Notes: a model not told the origin generated them from the letters alone. A stretch of 64,000 nt of DNA from Echinicola soli (GCF_006575665.1 NZ_CP041253.1:439501-503500), one strand, 5' to 3'. Numbered from the stretch's first letter, positions 29,110-39,557 are shown. Numbers and translations: made by a program.

Positions 29110-30138
29110 CTACTGCCCAATCAGCTCTTTTGGTACACCTCCCCACTTTTGCTCTAAGCGCCTGGCTTCTTCTTTGGTGATGCTGATTACACTACCATGA
29201 CGCGGATAGAAATCCTTGGTAAAAACCCCTGTTGTATCAGAGAAATGGTACAAATCCGAACTACGTTGATATTCATAACGATGATCGGAATACAGGTCAT
29301 ACATGAGAAAATATTCCTCTTTCCCGTTCAATTTAAATACAGAAGACCCTTCCACACGTGTGGATTTTCCAGCATAGATATCCAAATACCTGAAGTTTTC
29401 CTTCCATGGGCCCTTCAGTGAATTACTCGTTGCCTGCTGGATGCCATTTTCAAACTCCTCTCCTTCCTTATTTCTCGTATGGCCTTTGTAAAACAAATGA
29501 TAAACACCGTCTTTTTTCACAATATCCCCATCAATTGCCCCATATTTTGTTTTAAACATCAGCTGGGGTACCGCTTCAAAACCCGTAAAATCTTCATTGG
29601 CGTAGGCACTGTAAAAATCCAACCGGTCATCATAATAAAACCTTACCGTAAAATAAACCAGGTATTTGCCCACTTCCTCGTCATAGATCACCTGAGGAGC
29701 CCATACCCACTTCACATCATTAAACTGCTCTGGATAACTGGCTTCTAAATCTACCCAACCGTGTTTCCATTCAATCAAATCAGGAGATCTCAACAGTACC
29801 ACGCCTGGGTTATGGTCCCAGCCATTTTCTTTGGTATACATATCGGTGGCCACCATGTAAAATTCACCATCGCCAGTTCCTCGAAGGATATGGGGATCCC
29901 TCACTCCCCCCGTTTGGGAGATAGTTGATGAAGAAAGCACGGGCTGGTTATTGTTCAGTGCCTGCCAGTTTACCGCATCGGCACTGACAGCAAAGCGTAT
30001 CTGCTCCTGATTTGCCGCCTCTCCACCACCTTCAAAATAGGCAAAAAGGTAACCATCATATTTTTCAGTACCTGGTGAACAGGCCAAGAGCAGCATTAGA
30101 CTGATTACCGAAAGGACGTGCTTAAGATTCATTTTCAA
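29110..30138 (-). CDS. GH43 lipoprotein, single domain
   Basis: A 342-residue lipoprotein (LLLACS, Cys20) with one GH43 propeller closely related to the first domain of the double GH43 at 12540-14681. Shared segments include YLFAYFEG, LNNNQPVLSS, GGVRDPHILRG (base Asp), AIDGDIVKKDGVYHLF (second Asp), VEGSSVFKL (acid Glu) and YPRHGSVISIT. All three catalytic residues are kept. Likely anchored in the outer membrane or facing the periplasm and acting on arabinose- or galactose-containing side chains. It precedes the repeat-rich gap and follows another GH43 lipoprotein gene by 126 bases. Confidence 0.9.
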   Translation of the reverse strand: MKMNLKHVLSVISLMLLLACSPGTEKYDGYLFAYFEGGGEAANQEQIRFAVSADAVNWQALNNNQPVLSSSTISQTGGVRDPHILRGTGDGEFYMVATDMYTKENGWDHNPGVVLLRSPDLIEWKHGWVDLEASYPEQFNDVKWVWAPQVIYDEEVGKYLVYFTVRFYYDDRLDFYSAYANEDFTGFEAVPQLMFKTKYGAIDGDIVKKDGVYHLFYKGHTRNKEGEEFENGIQQATSNSLKGPWKENFRYLDIYAGKSTRVEGSSVFKLNGKEEYFLMYDLYSDHRYEYQRSSDLYHFSDTTGVFTKDFYPRHGSVISITKEEARRLEQKWGGVPKELIGQ

Positions 30139-30264
30139 CGTTTAATTTTATACTTCATTTCTTGATCTACACGGTTGCCATTGGGAGAACATATCCTCGA
30201 TACACCATGAATTCCAATAGGCAGATAAGCTACCATTGGTGCGATGAGTATAATTGGCGGGGCA

Positions 30265-31362
30265 TCAATCGAAATCCATCTCCAAGCCCCAATGTCTGGC
30301 CAACTTCTCTGCCTCAGGCCCTGTAAGGTGTACCACTGCTCCGTGTTTTGGTGATGAAAAATTAGTGGCTTTCATCACCCCTTCATTGAAATGGCCCAAA
30401 TTATCGAAATGCTCAAAATCACGGGTTTCCCTAAAACCGAAATTATGCGGCTGAATCCCGTAAATATCATACATCAGCACCCACTTTTCCTCTCCAATGC
30501 GCTTCCAGACATTCGGAGCTTCACTGGCTTCGGATTCTGTATCATACCAAACGGAATCGTATTGATAATCTTTGTTAATATAATTGGAAATGGCCTGCTT
30601 GATACCCGGAACACCGTCATGTGGCGTGTAAAACATGTGGTATTGATCCCCTACCTTGGTTATGTCCGCATCGATAAAAGAGACTTCCTTGGGATATTCA
30701 AAAATCAGTTTTGGCTCGGTCAGTAAACTATCATATGCATCATTTACGTACGAATAATACATCTTATTCTGCCCCCTTCCCCACCTCATGGTATAGTAGA
30801 GCATCAGTTTGCCCTCTTCTTCATCATAGGTAGTTTCGGGTGCCCAGGCACAGCCTATAGTGTCATATCCAGCAAAGGCATCCGGCAAATTCACCTGTGC
30901 CACATCCCACTCGATCAGGTCATTGGATTTCATCAGCACAAAACCGCGGTTATTTCCCCACCCAAACTCCTCACCGGGACGCTGCCATTCCGTATCACGC
31001 AAACCATCCCTTTTCGCAAAAATATGAAGGTCAGTCATCGCCATGTAAAATTTACCTTCCGGCCCACGATAGATATGCGGATCCCGAATGCCCTTTTGCA
31101 CTGCAATAGTATCCCCGGCGATCACCGCTTTGCCTTTATTGACATCTGTAAAGCTATACCCATCATTGCTGAGTGCCATGTGCAGGCTGTGGTCCTCATC
31201 TTTAAAATAGACCATCAGATAACCTTTCATATCGTCTTCTTTGGGAGAATTTTTAAGGTTGACTTCATGTGCTACCCGCTCTTTTGATGTACACGAAAAA
31301 TTACCGAAAAGGCCAATAACCAACAATAAATGCAAAACGGAGCTAGTGGGGCGACTATTCAT
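30265..31362 (-). CDS. GH43 lipoprotein
   Basis: A 365-residue lipoprotein (NFSC, Cys24) with a GH43 propeller of the same branch as the 29110 gene but more divergent. Catalytic positions: GIRDPHIYRG (base), FIDADITKVGDQYHMFY (second Asp) and SEAPNVWKRIGEEKWVLMYD (acid Glu, with Pro-Asn replacing Gly-Ser found in paralogues). It ends SSPKHGAVVHLTGPEAEKLARHWG, as in relatives. The changes around the acid suggest a different side-chain specificity. It is the most upstream of four minus-strand GH43 genes. Confidence 0.87.
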   Translation of the reverse strand: MNSRPTSSVLHLLLVIGLFGNFSCTSKERVAHEVNLKNSPKEDDMKGYLMVYFKDEDHSLHMALSNDGYSFTDVNKGKAVIAGDTIAVQKGIRDPHIYRGPEGKFYMAMTDLHIFAKRDGLRDTEWQRPGEEFGWGNNRGFVLMKSNDLIEWDVAQVNLPDAFAGYDTIGCAWAPETTYDEEEGKLMLYYTMRWGRGQNKMYYSYVNDAYDSLLTEPKLIFEYPKEVSFIDADITKVGDQYHMFYTPHDGVPGIKQAISNYINKDYQYDSVWYDTESEASEAPNVWKRIGEEKWVLMYDIYGIQPHNFGFRETRDFEHFDNLGHFNEGVMKATNFSSPKHGAVVHLTGPEAEKLARHWGLEMDFD

Positions 31363-32034
31363 GGAAATTTTGAGTTGATCAGTTCATTTAAATTAATTGT
31401 CAATTTAACATTTAATGTTTGTTTTTGACAACCAAAGTATGGAAAAAAACAGCGGCAACTCGTCTCTCAAGAAAAAAGGACAGATAGTCGCCAGCAGCAT
31501 AAACATTACACTGCATCAAATATCCAGAACTATAACGTAATAATCTATCGCATTAAAAAGTAGGACATGACTTATGAGAGGTCCAGGGCAAACGCATTCA
31601 AAAAATTCAGTCTATTTGGGGTTGCTAAATCTAGCTGTGTTTTCCTCGTCCAAGGATCGATCCTTGGACGAGGAATGGTTAAAACCCACCTAATCCCTTG
31701 TTAATGAGTCCTATTATCAGAAAATCGCTTGTAGCCATTAAGGCTGAAAGCCTTCCTTACATTACCTCAAGGCAGAGCCTTGGGGGCATAAGTCCAAAAA
31801 CAATTTCCCTGCCTTGAGGATCGGCAATTAGGCCTGGTATTCATAAATCCATTAATTTTGTTCATGCTTGGTAAATGCCTTTGCCCTGATGAAAGGTCCT
31901 CTTTGCCCACAAAAAAACATGTTATGTCGTAAAAACCGAGGACAAAACCATTTTATTGCCCTTCCATACTGCACTGTTCTTTGCTTTATATTTCTACACT
32001 GGTTATTTTTCAGTCAATATTAATCAATGCCACT
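31363..32034. other. Intergenic region between divergent GH43 genes, rich in inverted repeats
   Basis: No gene seen. It holds a perfect 34-base palindrome (31642-31675), a hairpin AAGGC-tgaaa-GCCTT (31740-31754), and an 11-base inverted repeat CCTCAAGGCAG / CTGCCTTGAGG (31765-31775 and 31809-31819). Confidence 0.6.
31642..31675. repeat. Perfect 34-base palindrome
   Basis: Two 17-base arms meet without spacer at ATCGAT; the left arm is TTCCTCGTCCAAGGATC. Could be a protein-binding site, a cruciform or a remnant of a mobile element end. Confidence 0.85.
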
Positions 32035-32979
32035 ATGAAAAAAACAATTCTGACATGCTTGACGCTTCTGTATGCCACCTTTTCCCTTCAGGCTCAAAGT
32101 AAGGACATTTACATGTTCTCCTACTTTATGGGCAACGGTGAAGATGGCCTCCACTTGGCCTACAGCGAGGACGGTCTACACTGGAAAGCCCTCAATGATA
32201 ATAAAAGCGTGCTCACTCCGACAGCTGGAGGAGATAAGCTGATGCGTGACCCGTGTATCATCCGCGGTGGCGATGGGAAATTCCACATGGTATGGACGGT
32301 AAGTTGGAATGAAAAAGGCCTTGGCCATGCCTCCTCTGACGACCTTATCCACTGGTCTGAGCAGCAGTTTATTCCCGTCATGGAACATGAAAAAGGAGCT
32401 CGCAACACCTGGGCGCCAGAGGTATTCTATGATGGCAAAAAAGACCGTTACATGATTTTTTGGTCTTCGACCATCAAAGGGCTTTACCCTGAAACACAAG
32501 ACACCTTGGAAAATGCTTACAACCACAGGATGTACTATACTACCACCAAAGATTTTAAAAAATTCTCCAAGACCAAATTATTTTACGAACCCGGTTTCAA
32601 TGTCATCGATGGCACCATCCTCCAGCATGACGGTAAATATGTTATGTTTGTAAAAGACGAAACCAGAACCCCACCAGCAAAGAACATCCGCGTCACCAAA
32701 AGTAATAAACTCACCAAAGGCTATCCTGTAGCCGGAAAACCCATCACAGGTGACTACTGGGCAGAAGGCCCCACTCCACTAATGATAGACGGAAGATGCA
32801 TCCTCTTCTTTGACAAATACCGTGACCATCACATGGGCGCAGTCGCCTCTACAGACTTCAAACACTGGGAAGACATCTCTGATCAAATTAGTTTCCCCGA
32901 TGGAACACGTCATGGAACGGCTTTTAAAATCACCCAAGAGGAATTTAAAAAGCTTCAGGAAGCCTTTAAGGAACAATAA
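32035..32979 (+). CDS. GH43-like glycoside hydrolase, exported
   Basis: About 314 residues from ATG 32035 (MKKTILTCLTLLYATFSLQAQ signal peptide); the longer frame from a TTG at 31981 is rejected. The single propeller shows MRDPCIIRGGDGKFHMVW (base Asp), VIDGTILQHDGKYVMFV (second Asp), and YWAEGPTPLMIDGRCILFFD (acid Glu). TRHGTAFKIT is the last-blade His segment. It belongs to the same broad branch as the lipoprotein GH43s (YMFSYFMGNGEDGLHLAYSEDG) but has a normal signal peptide. It lies 237 bases ahead of the PSCyt1-DUF1549-DUF1553 block on the same strand. Confidence 0.87.
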   Translation: MKKTILTCLTLLYATFSLQAQSKDIYMFSYFMGNGEDGLHLAYSEDGLHWKALNDNKSVLTPTAGGDKLMRDPCIIRGGDGKFHMVWTVSWNEKGLGHASSDDLIHWSEQQFIPVMEHEKGARNTWAPEVFYDGKKDRYMIFWSSTIKGLYPETQDTLENAYNHRMYYTTTKDFKKFSKTKLFYEPGFNVIDGTILQHDGKYVMFVKDETRTPPAKNIRVTKSNKLTKGYPVAGKPITGDYWAEGPTPLMIDGRCILFFDKYRDHHMGAVASTDFKHWEDISDQISFPDGTRHGTAFKITQEEFKKLQEAFKEQ

Positions 32980-33023
32980 CCATTTTATCCTAGCAACAAT
33001 CCTCTATTTATCAGAGAACGGGG

Positions 33024-33044
33024 TTTGAGCATTCCATGCTCAAA
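33024..33044. other. Short perfect hairpin after GH43 gene
   Basis: TTTGAGCAT-tcc-ATGCTCAAA, 45 bases past the GH43 stop. It is not followed by a T-run, so it is only a possible terminator or processing signal. Confidence 0.4.
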
Positions 33045-33215
33045 GAAATTAATGATAGAAGCTAAGAGTGCTTGAGCATTTTGACTCCACTTATCCCGCT
33101 AATATAAAGACTATAAAAGAATGGCCTTTGAAATAAAATATAATTATTGTTACTTTTAGCTTGGCCAAATTGACGGTCACCCTATCAACAATAATCCAAA
33201 TATTCAACAATACTG

Positions 33216-35510
33216 ATGCAGCAATCAAGGGCCATTCTTTTTTTTACATTTTTCATTGTAGCCATACTGGTTTCCTGCCAGGAAGATGAGCCGGTGGATT
33301 TCAATGCAGAAGTGCGACCCATCATCAACAGCAAATGCATCACTTGCCATGGCGGCGTAAAGCAATCAGGGGATTTCAGCCTCTTGTTCGAATCCGATGC
33401 CTTAGCAAAAACCAAATCCGGCAAACCGGCCATTCTCCCTGGCAATGCCGCCGAAAGTGAAATGATCAAGAGGATCCTTCACGCTGACCCTGAGGAGCGG
33501 ATGCCTCCCGAAGGACCGCCACTCAGCGAAAAGGAGATAAAAACCCTCAAAAAATGGATCAATGAAGGAGCCAAATGGCAAGATCACTGGTCATTTGTAG
33601 CCCCTAAACAACCAATCCTGCCTGATGTGGACTTAGCGGAATGGGAAAGAAATCCCATCGATCAGTTTATTTTGGCCAAAATGGACAAAAAGGGCCTTCA
33701 ACCTTCTCCTGAGGCAGCACCTTCCACACTTGCCAGAAGACTTAGCCTAGACCTCGTGGGACTTCCTCCCACTGCAGAAATGGTCAAGAGCCTCCAAAAA
33801 GACCCCTCCCTTCAAAATTACGAAAAACTGGTCGACGAGCTCCTTGCCTCTGATCACTTTGGAGAAAAATGGACCTCCATGTGGCTAGATCTGGCCCGCT
33901 ATGCAGACTCCAAAGGCTATGAAAAAGATGCACACCGCGACATGTGGAAATACCGCGACTGGGTCATCAATGCTTTCAATGAGGACATGCCTTTTGACCA
34001 ATTTACCATTGAGCAGTTGGCCGGCGACTTGCTTCCCACCCCTACGAAAGACCAGCTGATCGCCACTGGATTCCACCGCAACACCATGACCAATGATGAA
34101 GGTGGCACCGACGATGAAGAATTCAGGGTGGCCGCTGTCCTGGACAGGGTAAATACTACTTGGGAAGTCTGGCAGGGCATCACCTTCGCCTGTGTCCAGT
34201 GCCATAGCCATCCTTATGACCCCATTCGCCATGAAGAATATTATGAGTTTTATGCTTTCCTAAACAACACCGCCGACAAGGATGCCTCGCCTGTGGAAAA
34301 ACCTGTACTTCCTGTTTTCACGAAAATAGACCAAAAGAAAGAAGCAGCACTGATCCGCTGGATTGACTCTGTCAAGTCCAACAAGCCCCGATTTGAACTT
34401 GCCTCGCTCGTAAAAACCAAAGAGGAAGAGCTAAAAGCCATGAAGACCTATTACCTGCCCATCATGCGGGAATTGCCCGAGGATGAAAAGCGGACTACAC
34501 ATGTCTTTGAGCGGGGAAACTGGACCGTACACGGAAAAGAAGTCACGCCAGATGTACCAGGCTCCATGCCAGATCTCCCTGAAAACGCTTCCAAAAACAG
34601 ACTGAGTATGGCCAGATGGCTGGTAGACCCAAAAAACCCATTGACTGCCCGCGTCACGGTCAATAGAATTTGGGCTCAGCTTTTTGGGAAAGGCATCGTC
34701 CTCACCCAGGAGGATTTTGGTAGTCAGGGAACGCCGCCCACACACCCTGAGCTCTTGGACTGGCTCGCTGTCAACTGGGTAGAAAATCAACAATGGCACT
34801 TTAAAGCGCTGATCAAATCGATCGTCATGTCATCCACCTACCGTCAAACTTCACAGGTAACAGACCAACAACTCCAACGCGATGCGGCCAATGACTACCT
34901 CTCCCGCGGACCACGGGTCAGGTTAACCGCTGAACAAGTTCGGGATCAGGCACTGGCCATAAGTGGATTGCTGAGTGATAAAATGTACGGTCCATCCGTC
35001 ATGCCCTATCAGCCTGAAGGAATCTGGCAAGTCGTTTACAGTGGAGCTAAATGGCAAACCGATACAGGGGATGATGCGCATAGAAGGGCCATTTACACCT
35101 ATATCCGCCGCACCAGCCCTTATCCATCAATGGTCACTTTCGATGGACCAAGCAGGGAATTTTGCGTCAATCGCCGCATTGAGACCAACACCCCATTGCA
35201 GGCACTGGTCACACTCAATGACCCTGTCTATATCGAAGCTGCCCAAGCCCTGGCAAAAAAAATGGAAACTACCGGGAGCTCTCTTGAAGTCCAAATTGCC
35301 GAAGGCTATGAGCTGGCATTGTTTTCTTCTCCCAGTACAGCTGAACTTCAAACCCTAATCACACTTTACCAAAACGCACAATCCCATTTCCAACAGTCCA
35401 ATGAAGGACTGGAAAACATGGGAAATACCGAAACCGACCCTAAACGTAACGCCCTGACTACCGTCGCCAACGCCATCATGAACCTGGATGCTTTCATCAC
35501 AAAGGAATAA
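33216..35510 (+). CDS. PSCyt1-DUF1549-DUF1553 cytochrome-domain lipoprotein (paralogue 1)
   Basis: A 764-residue lipoprotein (LVSC, Cys21). Residues about 28-115 form a planctomycete-type cytochrome C domain with heme motif CITCH at 41-45 and MPPEGPPLS, the likely Met-containing loop. DUF1549 follows (about 140-345: NPIDQFILAKMDKKGLQPSPEA, RRLSLDLVGLPPT) and ends in a second CxxCH, CVQCH at 326-330, in CVQCHSHPYDPI. DUF1553 covers about 450-700 with NRIWAQLFGKGIV, TPPTHPELLDWLA and YPSMVTFDGPSREFC. Unlike many planctomycete members there is no LamG insertion. Function unknown; two heme motifs indicate electron transfer outside the cytoplasm. Paralogue at 37152. Confidence 0.9.
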   Translation: MQQSRAILFFTFFIVAILVSCQEDEPVDFNAEVRPIINSKCITCHGGVKQSGDFSLLFESDALAKTKSGKPAILPGNAAESEMIKRILHADPEERMPPEGPPLSEKEIKTLKKWINEGAKWQDHWSFVAPKQPILPDVDLAEWERNPIDQFILAKMDKKGLQPSPEAAPSTLARRLSLDLVGLPPTAEMVKSLQKDPSLQNYEKLVDELLASDHFGEKWTSMWLDLARYADSKGYEKDAHRDMWKYRDWVINAFNEDMPFDQFTIEQLAGDLLPTPTKDQLIATGFHRNTMTNDEGGTDDEEFRVAAVLDRVNTTWEVWQGITFACVQCHSHPYDPIRHEEYYEFYAFLNNTADKDASPVEKPVLPVFTKIDQKKEAALIRWIDSVKSNKPRFELASLVKTKEEELKAMKTYYLPIMRELPEDEKRTTHVFERGNWTVHGKEVTPDVPGSMPDLPENASKNRLSMARWLVDPKNPLTARVTVNRIWAQLFGKGIVLTQEDFGSQGTPPTHPELLDWLAVNWVENQQWHFKALIKSIVMSSTYRQTSQVTDQQLQRDAANDYLSRGPRVRLTAEQVRDQALAISGLLSDKMYGPSVMPYQPEGIWQVVYSGAKWQTDTGDDAHRRAIYTYIRRTSPYPSMVTFDGPSREFCVNRRIETNTPLQALVTLNDPVYIEAAQALAKKMETTGSSLEVQIAEGYELALFSSPSTAELQTLITLYQNAQSHFQQSNEGLENMGNTETDPKRNALTTVANAIMNLDAFITKE

Positions 35511-36075
35511 GACGCTGTATGTAAAATTATGGGTACAAGATAAAGTAACCCGTTTTGCCAGTTATTACATTTGTAAAATCGCTGGCAGCTTATGCAGAGG
35601 GGTTTTTCTGCACAAGTACTAGTTTTGATTTTAGGCAAATAGCTCACCGCTGCATTTTTTTATGGATTACCTTTTTGACCTGAAACAAAAAGGTAAATAT
35701 AACTACCCTCTGTAAATCATTCAGGACAAGGAATAACCAATCTTAACCGTGACAATCTTCCCTTACTTTTTCTATCCGATGTGGTCAATGTAATGCAAAT
35801 CCCGAAATCGATTCCGTAACTAATCCAAAAGCCACTTGAAAATAAAACTATAAATCATCATTTTAGATTAATACAATAATTTCATCATTTAAATAGGTAG
35901 AAAATAAAAATACTATTCTAAAAAAAACGTATTATATCACCTATTCAATACGTACCACAACCATTTAAAAAATAAGCATCCGAAAGTTATTGTGATATTT
36001 TAATACAAAAGCCCTAAATTGTATTTTAGAAAAAAACATGGAAACCCACTTAATTTTACAAAACTTAAACAAAGC
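35511..36075. other. Intergenic region, AT-rich, with one hairpin
   Basis: No gene seen. A hairpin TTACCTTTTT / AAAAAGGTAA lies at 35667-35696 with a 10-base loop and may end transcription of the preceding gene. The rest, to 36075, is AT-rich and probably holds the promoter of the next gene. Confidence 0.45.
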
Positions 36076-37131
36076 ATGCAACAAAACCCCATCAATAACC
36101 GCCGTAATTTCATCAAATCTACCTCAACATTAATCGCTGGAGGCTTACTCTTTCCCCATATCAATTTCGGCAAAGCCCTGGATCCTAAAGCGGACATTGT
36201 CGGTCACGGTGCCTTTCAGTACAAAGTCAAAAAGGAATGGGGCACGCAGGATCCAGCCATCTATCCTGTCAAAGACTGCCACGAAATGGTTCAAGATAAA
36301 AAAGGAAGACTCATCCTGCTGACCAACGAAACCAAAAATAACGTGATGTTTTATGACCGTTCAGGAAAAGTCCTCGACACTTGGGGGCATGACTTTCCCG
36401 GTGCCCATGGACTGACATTACATGATGAAAACGGTGAGGAATTCCTGTACATCACCGATCACAATCGCCACCAGGTCTTTAAGACTACTTTGGACGGAAA
36501 AATCATACTTACACTGGATTACCCCAAAGAAACGGGCGTCTATGAAGGCCCTGAAAAATACAAACCCACCGAAGTGGCCATTGGCCCAAATGGGGACATC
36601 TATATCGCTGATGGTTACGGGCAGAGCTATGTCATCCATTACTCCCCAAAAGGAGAATATATCCGGCATTTTGGCGGAAACGGAGATGCAGACGACCAAC
36701 TCAAGCAAGCCCACGGCATCTGTCTTGACACGCGAAAAGGCGGTACTCCAGAACTCATCGTCACCTCACGCATTGCCCATGAATTCAAGCGGTTTTCGCT
36801 GGATGGAGAACACCTCGAAACAGTCGCCGTCGGTAACTGCTGGATCAACAGGCCAGTGATCAAAGGAGATAATCTTTACTTTTCGGTATTACGCACAGAA
36901 ACAGCCGAAGGCGATGATGGCATCAGCTTGGTCTTGGACAAAAACGACAAGGTCATTTCTGCCCCTGGCGGATCTGCCCCTACATACGTAGACGGAAAAC
37001 TGCAGACCATCACCTTTGACGGGAAGACCTTCATAAATCCCCATGATGTGTGCATCGACAATGACGAAAACATTTATGTTCCTCAGTGGAATTCAGGCAA
37101 GACGTATCCGGTACTGCTTGAAAGAGTCTAG
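36076..37131 (+). CDS. Tat-exported NHL-type beta-propeller protein
   Basis: About 351 residues from ATG 36076; a TTG extension to 36019 is unlikely. The start carries a twin-arginine signal, NNRRNFIKSTSTLIAGG, so the protein is exported folded. The rest is a six-bladed NHL/SMP-30-like propeller: VKDCHEMVQDKKGRLILLTNE, GAHGLTLHDENGEEFLYITDHNRHQVF, PTEVAIGPNGDIYIADGYGQSYV, QAHGICLD and NPHDVCIDNDENIYVPQWNSG. The repeated His (HGL, HGI, HDV) could bind a metal. The activity is unknown. It lies between the two DUF1549/DUF1553 paralogues, 21 bases ahead of the second. Confidence 0.85.
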   Translation: MQQNPINNRRNFIKSTSTLIAGGLLFPHINFGKALDPKADIVGHGAFQYKVKKEWGTQDPAIYPVKDCHEMVQDKKGRLILLTNETKNNVMFYDRSGKVLDTWGHDFPGAHGLTLHDENGEEFLYITDHNRHQVFKTTLDGKIILTLDYPKETGVYEGPEKYKPTEVAIGPNGDIYIADGYGQSYVIHYSPKGEYIRHFGGNGDADDQLKQAHGICLDTRKGGTPELIVTSRIAHEFKRFSLDGEHLETVAVGNCWINRPVIKGDNLYFSVLRTETAEGDDGISLVLDKNDKVISAPGGSAPTYVDGKLQTITFDGKTFINPHDVCIDNDENIYVPQWNSGKTYPVLLERV

Positions 37132-37151
37132 CTGATGTAAAACAACCCAAA

Positions 37152-39476
37152 ATGACCCTTCGCAATTTCCATAATGATATTCTTCTATCCAGCCTTACAG
37201 GCATGGCGATGGTATTGGTGTGTTGTCTTTCATGTTCGGAAAGCCAGACCACAGACAAGGTGGATTTCAATGCAGAAGTCCGGCCCATCATCAATTCCAA
37301 GTGCATTTCCTGTCATGGCGGAGTCAAGCAGTCGGGGGGATTCAGTTTGCTTTTTGAAGAGGATGCCCTGACGGCCACCAAATCTGGAACTCCAGCCATC
37401 ATCCCTAGCGAGGCGCATATCAGCGAAATGATCAAACGCATCGAATCTACTGACCCCGATGAACGCATGCCTCCCGAAGGAGCTCCACTGAGCAAGGAAG
37501 AAATCGCTACCCTCAAAAAGTGGATCAACCAAGGTGCCCAATGGGAGGATCACTGGGCTTTTATCCCACCAAAAAATCCTGAACTACCCGCGGTCGATCA
37601 GGAAGATTGGGTCAAAAACCCCATTGACCAGTTCATATTGGCAAAATTGGAAAACAAGGGTTTGACACCAACTGAGGAGGCTCCCCCTGCTGAATTGATT
37701 CGAAGGCTGAGCCTTGATGTGATCGGGCTACCTCCTAGGCAAGAAATGGTGGAGCGGTTTCAGCGAAACCCCAGTGACAAAACCTATGAAGCCATCGTGG
37801 ATGAATTGTTAGCTTCACCCCGATACGGTGAGCACTGGGCTGCCATGTGGATGGATTTGGCACGGTATGCAGACACCAAAGGCTACCAAAAAGACCGCCA
37901 CCGCCCCATGTGGAAATTCCGGGACTGGACCATCAATGCCTTCAATGCCAATATGCCCTTTGACCAGTTTACCATTGAGCAAATAGCGGGCGATCTTCTC
38001 CCCACACCTTCAAAAGATCAGCTGATTGCCACGGGGTTTCATCGAAACACCATGACCAACGACGAAAGCGGCACGGACGACGAAGAATTCCGCGTAGCGG
38101 CCGTACTGGACCGTGTGAACACCACCTGGGAAGTTTGGCAAGGAATAACCTTTGCCTGCGTGCAGTGTCACAGCCATCCTTACGACCCCATCCGCCATGA
38201 TGAATATTATGAATTTTATGCCTTCTTTAACAATACACGGGATGCTGACACCTGGACAGACAGCCCCACGATACCGGTCTATACCGACATAGAAGCTGCC
38301 GAGCGCGCAAAAATCATGCATTGGCTGGACAGCACAAAAAGCCATAACACCGTCAACTATCAACTGTCAAGTCTCATCAAAGAAAAAGAAACGGCCTTGG
38401 AAAGCATAAAGCCCGACCCCCTTCCCGTGATGGCAGAACTTCCCGCTGGAGAAAAGCGCAAAACGTATGTTTTCGAAAGGGGGAATTGGATGACCCATGG
38501 TGATCAAGTATCTCCTGGTGTCCCTGGCTCCATGCCCAATTTACCAAAAGACGCCCCAAACAACCGCCTAGGACTTGCCCAATGGCTGGTAAATGATGAT
38601 AACCCTCTGACCGCAAGGGTTACGGTAAACAGAATTTGGGGCAAACTCTTTGGAAAAGGAATTGTTGAAACCCAAGAGGATTTTGGCTCGCAGGGTATCC
38701 CTCCCACACATCCGGAATTATTGGATTGGTTGGCCATCCACTTTAGGGAAACGCAAACCTGGCATATCAAAAAACTGTTAAAAACCATCGTCATGTCCGC
38801 CACTTACCGGCAATCCTCCACTGTCACCCCTGAGCTGCTGGAAAAAGACCCGGCCAACTACTGGCTGGCAAGAGGACCTCGGGTAAGGCTTTCGGCTGAA
38901 CAAGTACACGACCAAGCCTTGGCGGTCAGTGGCCTGCTCAGCGGGAAAATGCTCGGGCCATCCGTCATGCCGCCACAACCTGAAGGGATTTGGCAAGTCA
39001 TTAATAATCCTGAAAAATGGGTCCAAAGTACCGGAGACGACCGTCACAGGAGAGGCCTCTACACCTATTGGCGCAGGACCAGCCCCTATCCATCCATGAT
39101 GGCTTTTGACAGTCCCAGCCGGGAAGTCTGTGTCAATCGCAGGATATCTACCAACACCCCATTACAAGCACTGGTAACACTCAATGATCCTGTGTATATT
39201 GAAGCAGCACAAGCACTTGCAAAGAAAATGAGCATATCGGAAGGATCGGTAAAGGATCAAATTGCCTACGGCTATGAACTGGCGCTTTTCGAAGCCCCTA
39301 CTGAAGCAACACTCAAGACACTTGTGGCGCTTTATGAAGAAGCCAAAGATCATTTTGGGAACGGTAAATTTTCGTTGGTCAACTTAGACCAGGAAATAAA
39401 GGACCCAGACATGAATGCCAAAACCATCGTAGCCAATGCCATTATGAATTTGGATGTATTTGTGACAAAAAATTAA
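37152..39476 (+). CDS. PSCyt1-DUF1549-DUF1553 cytochrome-domain protein (paralogue 2)
   Basis: A 774-residue paralogue of the 33216 gene, matching it along the full length (DFNAEVRPIINSKCISCHGG, MPPEGAPLSKEEIATLKKWIN, GFHRNTMTNDESGTDDEEFR, NTPLQALVTLNDPVYIEAAQ). Heme motifs CISCH at 51-55 and CVQCH at 336-340. The N terminus has a hydrophobic stretch and VCCLSCSES, a plausible lipobox at about Cys29. It is probably anchored outside the inner membrane. Divergence from paralogue 1 is greatest around residues 345-420 and 655-690, so the two may not be interchangeable. It is followed 81 bases later by the DUF1501 gene, its usual partner in Planctomycetes. Confidence 0.9.
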   Translation: MTLRNFHNDILLSSLTGMAMVLVCCLSCSESQTTDKVDFNAEVRPIINSKCISCHGGVKQSGGFSLLFEEDALTATKSGTPAIIPSEAHISEMIKRIESTDPDERMPPEGAPLSKEEIATLKKWINQGAQWEDHWAFIPPKNPELPAVDQEDWVKNPIDQFILAKLENKGLTPTEEAPPAELIRRLSLDVIGLPPRQEMVERFQRNPSDKTYEAIVDELLASPRYGEHWAAMWMDLARYADTKGYQKDRHRPMWKFRDWTINAFNANMPFDQFTIEQIAGDLLPTPSKDQLIATGFHRNTMTNDESGTDDEEFRVAAVLDRVNTTWEVWQGITFACVQCHSHPYDPIRHDEYYEFYAFFNNTRDADTWTDSPTIPVYTDIEAAERAKIMHWLDSTKSHNTVNYQLSSLIKEKETALESIKPDPLPVMAELPAGEKRKTYVFERGNWMTHGDQVSPGVPGSMPNLPKDAPNNRLGLAQWLVNDDNPLTARVTVNRIWGKLFGKGIVETQEDFGSQGIPPTHPELLDWLAIHFRETQTWHIKKLLKTIVMSATYRQSSTVTPELLEKDPANYWLARGPRVRLSAEQVHDQALAVSGLLSGKMLGPSVMPPQPEGIWQVINNPEKWVQSTGDDRHRRGLYTYWRRTSPYPSMMAFDSPSREVCVNRRISTNTPLQALVTLNDPVYIEAAQALAKKMSISEGSVKDQIAYGYELALFEAPTEATLKTLVALYEEAKDHFGNGKFSLVNLDQEIKDPDMNAKTIVANAIMNLDVFVTKN

Positions 39477-39557
39477 AGATACCCACTTCGTTGGACGTTT
39501 ATTTCCACCTTACGGACAACCATTAACGAAGCAACGCATAACCTAATAGCGAAGACC

